Below are positions 59,374 to 64,000 of a stretch of 64,000 nucleotides of DNA, piece after piece. Source of the DNA: Mercenaria mercenaria. Its lineage: Eukaryota; Mollusca; Bivalvia; Venerida; Veneridae. The stretch is from assembly GCF_021730395.1 (NCBI RefSeq), contig NC_069367.1, forward strand, positions 5,578,501 to 5,642,500. The letters run 5' to 3'. The translations under genes and the position numbers were made by a program. The notes beneath the pieces are model-generated. The model saw only the letters and a program-made list of their open reading frames with translations. It was not told the origin of the DNA and searched no databases. The stretch's first letter is position 1; every line of letters starts with the position of its first letter.

Positions 59374-61101
59374 CTAGTTTATCTTAAAAACCTGTAATGT
59401 TTTCTTCCCTGTGCGCCTATTTGATACAGCAAGTTTGGTTTTGTCTTTCGAAACACAAACCCGAAATGGGTGCCTCATATCTAACGTATGGGATGATAGG
59501 ATCACACCCGTCGGAGAAATCTGTACGACAGAATCAGTGTTTTGACAGCAGACAAATACACAGTTCATTGGACCGACAGCAACACCTGTAGGTTTGTCAA
59601 TTCTGCTGTCCCTGACGATAACTCTTGAGTTGGTTGCGACGTCATATATGTAAACCAAATTCTCGTCCTGGTCACTGATTATCACTTTATCACATTCCTT
59701 AATATAAGTGCATGCTACTGCGTCATGGTGATAAGCTTTTGGATGAAAATTTACACTAAAGTCTTTCTCTTCTCCTGACAGTGACAGAATACGTGCTAAT
59801 TTGATGTCATTGAAAGTTCCAACAACAAGGTGATCGTCGTCTTTTAAGCATACTGAATTGTAACTTCCATTTACTTTGTACGTTTTCATGTTAGTTATTT
59901 CACTAGATTTACTGACATGTAGAAATTCTATCTGATGGTTCCCACCTGTGACAGATGTAACACCTATTGTATCTTCAGATAAGGCAACAACACTTAGTGG
60001 ATGGTAAGACAACAAGAAAGAACCATTTTTCTCCAACGAATCGTTAAAAACCAGTAATTCATCGTTCATGTTATCTATCGCGATCAATCGTCCGCAAGGA
60101 AGGAAACCAATCCCATTTAAATGAGGATTATCTTCATTATTTTCAGACTTCGTAATGGTTTTGGTTTTTATAAGTTCGAGCTTCACAGGTTTATGTCCTC
60201 GAACATGATCTATTGTTACTTTGTTGGTCTCTGTTTTCAGAGTTCCAAGTCGATCCTTGCCTTCTATGATGTATTTTAGTGTCGAGGTTTCATTCAGGTT
60301 GAATGATATATCAGCAGTTTCAAGCTGACTACATTCACGCTCGACTTCTTTCTGTGCGAGTTTTACCTGCTCATTTATTTCATGCTCAGCTATGAATTTT
60401 TGTACAGCTGTACCATGAAGACTAACTTCATCTAGAAACTTCAAGGATGCCTGGAACCGTTTCACTAAGCCGTCACATTTGGAAATATTCTCTCTTCCTT
60501 TTTCTAGCTGAAACTTCTCGAATGTAGCGCTATCTTTAACGACGTCTTGCAAAAGGTCATCGAATCTTTTGTTCATCCGAGCCCTTATATTGTTGATTTT
60601 TTCTGGTAGATTTTTAACACTATCACGTAACGATATCTCGGTCGATGTCCAATGCATTACAGCAGAATCGCATAACTCTTTCGCAACAACGAGACGTGAT
60701 CGTATTTCCATACTCGTTTCTTCGGAAACATCTGCGACGTTGTGTATTTCTACTACACTGTCACATGCCCGGTGATTAATTATGGCACATGTACTGCAAC
60801 AAAGCTTATTATGATTTTTACATATAAATTCGAATAGCTTTCCGTGTGTGTAACACTGGTCTAATCCTTTCATTTCGAATGCTACAGGCTTTGTCGTGAT
60901 TTCACTTGCCTTCGCCATCTTGTGATCTTTCATAACATCAAACATATTATGAACGTCCGCGCATTGTTTACATTGAAAATTGTCACAATCATAACAAAAC
61001 ACTGAAGCAACTGTCTGTTTATCCTTTCGTGTACACGGCAAACATAACTCTTCCCTAACTCGTCCAGGAACCTGATCATTTTCTTCTCGCACGTCAGCCA
61101 T
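59374..61101 (-). CDS. RING-less TRIM-like protein, B-box/coiled-coil/beta-propeller (copy 4)
   Basis: An intact single exon of 575 codons from the ATG at 61099-61101, which aligns with the other starts. The 12-codon upstream extension would need a GTG start and is not used. B-box 1 has the same ligands as copies 1 and 3. B-box 2 reads CYTHGKLFEFIC followed by CCSTCAIINHRAC. The coiled-coil region and an NHL-like propeller follow, with GIGFLPCGRLIAIDN and GVAVGPMNCVFVCC. The coding sequence is closest to copy 1 (shared FLHVSKS.EITNMKTYKV and HDAV.CTYI), yet the 5' flank is almost identical to that of pseudogene copy 2. This is therefore the intact gene driven by that promoter region. Confidence 0.88.
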   Translation of the reverse strand: MADVREENDQVPGRVREELCLPCTRKDKQTVASVFCYDCDNFQCKQCADVHNMFDVMKDHKMAKASEITTKPVAFEMKGLDQCYTHGKLFEFICKNHNKLCCSTCAIINHRACDSVVEIHNVADVSEETSMEIRSRLVVAKELCDSAVMHWTSTEISLRDSVKNLPEKINNIRARMNKRFDDLLQDVVKDSATFEKFQLEKGRENISKCDGLVKRFQASLKFLDEVSLHGTAVQKFIAEHEINEQVKLAQKEVERECSQLETADISFNLNETSTLKYIIEGKDRLGTLKTETNKVTIDHVRGHKPVKLELIKTKTITKSENNEDNPHLNGIGFLPCGRLIAIDNMNDELLVFNDSLEKNGSFLLSYHPLSVVALSEDTIGVTSVTGGNHQIEFLHVSKSSEITNMKTYKVNGSYNSVCLKDDDHLVVGTFNDIKLARILSLSGEEKDFSVNFHPKAYHHDAVACTYIKECDKVIISDQDENLVYIYDVATNSRVIVRDSRIDKPTGVAVGPMNCVFVCCQNTDSVVQISPTGVILSSHTLDMRHPFRVCVSKDKTKLAVSNRRTGKKTLQVFKIN

Positions 61102-64000
61102 TTTATATTTCAATAACTTGTTCACCACCGTAGTCACGTTAAAATCAATATGGAATGAGGAAGTATATTATCCTTTTATGTAAAATAAAGATAAACAATT
61201 CGCACAGGGTTAACTTGATTTAAATCATACACATTAAGCAAATATATATTAACGTCAATGATACCAGTTAAATTTTGTCTGCTCAGTAGTACTTCTGCTA
61301 TAATTTTGTTTTCTGTTTGATGGTTGAACACATTTTAATGGAAAGTTTATATGTTTATATGGTCTCCACCAATGATATTTATAAGCTCATTCAATACATG
61401 GTATTGTTTGTTACTGTCCGAAACTGGAGTAAATATAGTTCTAGAAGTTTATGATTTCAATAAAAAATATGTGCGTTTTAATGCTTTATTGCGTTAGATG
61501 ATTTCAAACGTTTCAGGGAAAACTAGATCTTCACATTTTCTTATTCACAGATATCCATGTTTGTTCAGTTTTACAGTTTTGTTACGGGCAAAAGGGTATA
61601 TTGGTAACTACATAACTTACGCATTTAATTTCAAGGATTTTGCAAGTGCTCTCCTTTTGGAAAAAATAACCACTCTACAGAGCTTATGAAAATGGAATCA
61701 TTACACAGAAACAACATTACTGAGAGGCCAGACAAAAATAAAAGATTAAAAAAGTAATGTGGTCTTGTTTCAGGGCAGGTTTCGCTTTTATTTTCATAAT
61801 ATCATCCAAGCTTGGTATCTCTAACTTCTACTGAGATCGGATAAATTACTCTTACGTTAAGATAAGAGGATTCATATATTAACCAACGGGTTGGTTACAT
61901 GAAAAATTGTTTTACTTTCTCATGGACAACATCGTCCCAGACAATTTCAATTATGAAAAAGACACAGATGATAAAAAGGCGACATATGAACAGTTCATTT
62001 TAGGATAGATGTATTTTCTTTGTGTTTCATTTTCAGAATGTTACAAAATATGTACATCACAGTCAAACGACAAATCAAAGGAAAGGACTTTGTACTAGGG
62101 ATAAACTTCAATTAACAAATAATCGAGGCTTTCGAGTGTGTTTTTCGTCTAGTTTACCACGGTTCATCGTTCAGTTGCTTCAGTATTTAACCACTCGGGC
62201 TCAGGCTTTCGAGTGGTTTATCGTCTAATTTACCACGATTCATAGTTCAGATGCGTAGGAATTGAACCACGAGGGCGTTGTAAATTAGACGATAAATCAC
62301 AAGAAGGCCTGGATTGTTTTCATTCTGACATGCTTATTGGCATATCTTAATAAATATTATGCTGGACTTCATTTACACGAATTACGAGGAGTTATGTATC
62401 GGATGTCATGCGGCAATTTTACGCCATGAATAATTGACGCCATAATGCTCTCTTTTCGGTCCGCGCCTCAACCGTTGTTTATCGCAGAATATACAGAGCT
62501 TGATTTCCTTCTTTGTTTAACTGGAAATCAAATCAAGCCGTGTTAGAAGGCATAATAAATACAATTCTAATATGTCTCGATTTGATTCCAGTTAAACAAA
62601 GAAGAAAATCAAACTCTATATATTTAAGAAATAATATTTAAATCTGTACCTATATTTTATCAGTTAATAAAATATGGGCAGGAGTTTGGATGCGTAATAA
62701 TTAAATCATGTGTGCGTAGCACGAGTGCTTTAATTATCGGCATCCGAACGACTGCTCATATTTTATTAACTGATAAAATTATTGGAACATATTTATTATT
62801 TCGATTCTAACAACGCAAATAATTCGCATTTTACAGTACTACATGTTCAGCGTAATGCGTCATTCGGATCATATGCAGTTACAATTTACTCCCATGGTTA
62901 GGAAGTGTTGCATAGCCAATGGAACGTATAGATATTTGTTCATTTTTTATTAGAATTTTGAGAAGTATTTATAAACTAGTTATCTAACAGCTTGCAAATT
63001 ATTTATGAACAGAATAATCAAATAAGGTTAGTTGACCCTATATTACGAGTTACAAGCTTAACTTTTATATGACGTCACATCATTATGACGTCATAATTTA
63101 TGTCATACATTTATGACGTCACCACTGAATCATAATTGGGCTAATTGAATTCGCTCTTAGAGATCAAAACGTGTTTTACGGTCCTACACATAAGTCAATA
63201 TGACTTTTTATCATAATTATGATTTTGAAATGTTGTTTTCAACCATTTGGCCCTGAAATAATTCGTATGTAATGGAAGAGAAGTAGAATCTCTTATGTCA
63301 CAGTCGTAGGGGGTGAAATGTAACAGACAACCATATTTTATCGTAGATTCATGTATACGCGATTTCGCTAGGTTTATATAGCAATTGCTGCGGATCGATA
63401 AACAACGGTTGACGCGCGGACAGGTAAGAGACCATTATGACGTCAATTATGACGTCATATCGCTGCATGACGTTCGATACATTACTCCTCGCGTAAACGA
63501 AGTCCAGTATAATATCTATTGAATTTTATCAATGAGCATGTCAGAATGAAAACAATCAAGGCCTTCTTGTTATTTATCGTCTAATTTACCACGGTTCATC
63601 GTTCAGATGCTTCAGTATTTAACCACTCGGGCTAACGCCCTCGTGGTTCAATTCCTACGCATCTGAACGCTGAACCGTGGTAAATCAGACGATAAACAAC
63701 TCGAAGGCCTTGATTATTTGCTAAATAACATTTATTGCAACTTTCATTTCAGAGTGCCAAACAAAGACAGGGCATTAATTTGTCTGATGAGGGACACTGA
63801 AAATAAAACTGTAACAACGGAAGATATTATCCATATAAAAGCCTTACGATCATTTAAAAAGAACAAGTTTACTTTGTTTAATACCTAAGGAGCATATTTT
63901 TATTTTGTGTTGCCTCTCAATACTGTTGTATCTATTTAATGCAAAAAATTGATAAACCCAGTATAGTGATTTTTTTATGAAAGGACAATTTTCGCAAGAC
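61102..64000 (-). repeat. Recent duplication: 5' flank of copy 4, matching 18508-21430
   Basis: Nearly identical to the flank of copy 2 and continuing past the window edge. Small differences include a 5-base insertion near 61190 and the loss of about 14 bases near 63395 relative to copy 2. It contains the second hairpin element. Confidence 0.9.
62116..63720. mobile_element. Non-autonomous foldback element, second copy
   Basis: It is the same chain of palindromes as at 19515-21129, at the same place relative to the gene, so it was copied with the block rather than inserted twice. All five TGACGTCA sites are kept (63070, 63086, 63114, 63438 and 63450). Confidence 0.82.

Noticed and set aside
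61102-61137. Twelve-codon N-terminal extension of copy 4 (and of copy 2 at 18508-18543)
   Set aside because: It would need a GTG start. The ATG at the position shared by all copies is preferred.
1-64000. CRISPR array, bacterial operon structures or phage genes
   Set aside because: No regular repeat-spacer array, no Shine-Dalgarno-linked gene strings; everything fits a eukaryotic nuclear genome.
1-64000. Endogenous retrovirus or LTR element
   Set aside because: No long direct terminal repeats, primer-binding site or reverse-transcriptase motif was noticed in the window.

Overview
The window looks like intergenic and tandem-duplicated DNA of a marine bivalve mollusc. The support is an AT-rich background, intronless RING-less B-box/coiled-coil/beta-propeller (TRIM-like) genes in tandem, tRNA-derived SINEs, and the degenerate GGTCAAGGTCAC and GCTCACCTGAGC tandem-repeat families common in molluscs. 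The species cannot be fixed from sequence alone.

The backbone is a tandem array of four paralogous TRIM-like genes, all on the minus strand: copy 1 (471-2189), copy 2 (16814-18507, a pseudogene), copy 3 (29132-30859) and copy 4 (59374-61101). Three are intact single-exon genes of 572-575 codons with two zinc-binding B-boxes, a coiled coil and a C-terminal NHL-like propeller. Recognisable 3' flanks, 5' flanks and spacer pieces recur between units, so large blocks were duplicated and later filled with mobile DNA. The coding sequences pair as (1,4) and (2,3), but the 5' flanks pair as (1,3) and (2,4). The 5' flanks of copies 2 and 4 are about 98-99 percent identical by eye for at least 2.9 kb, and that identity falls off at the start codon. 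This points to gene conversion or unequal exchange.

One other gene-like locus is a plus-strand reading frame at 23241-24657. It has a possible death-fold (CARD-like) N-terminus, two frame breaks and a decayed relative at 21.9 kb.

Mobile DNA by region: a 4.46-kb hAT element with 440-bp inverted ends (2.9-7.35 kb); adjacent MITEs, one carrying a tRNA-Thr-like sequence (10.7-11.4 kb); a chain-of-hairpins element duplicated with the 5' flanks of copies 2 and 4; a deleted Tc1-like element and a 2.1-kb TA-flanked element upstream of copy 3, both with paralogous empty sites upstream of copy 1; SINEs with clear target duplications; and a foldback element at 35.8-36.8 kb.

From 39.55 to 51.44 kb runs a GC-rich satellite, about 28 copies of a roughly 360-bp unit that is itself a diverged dimer of about 180-bp halves. 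A 1.75-kb block of almost pure A with scattered C and G interrupts it exactly in register. That block and the satellite's many one-base indels look more like unpolished long-read sequence than biology. All open frames inside the satellite and A block are rejected as genes.
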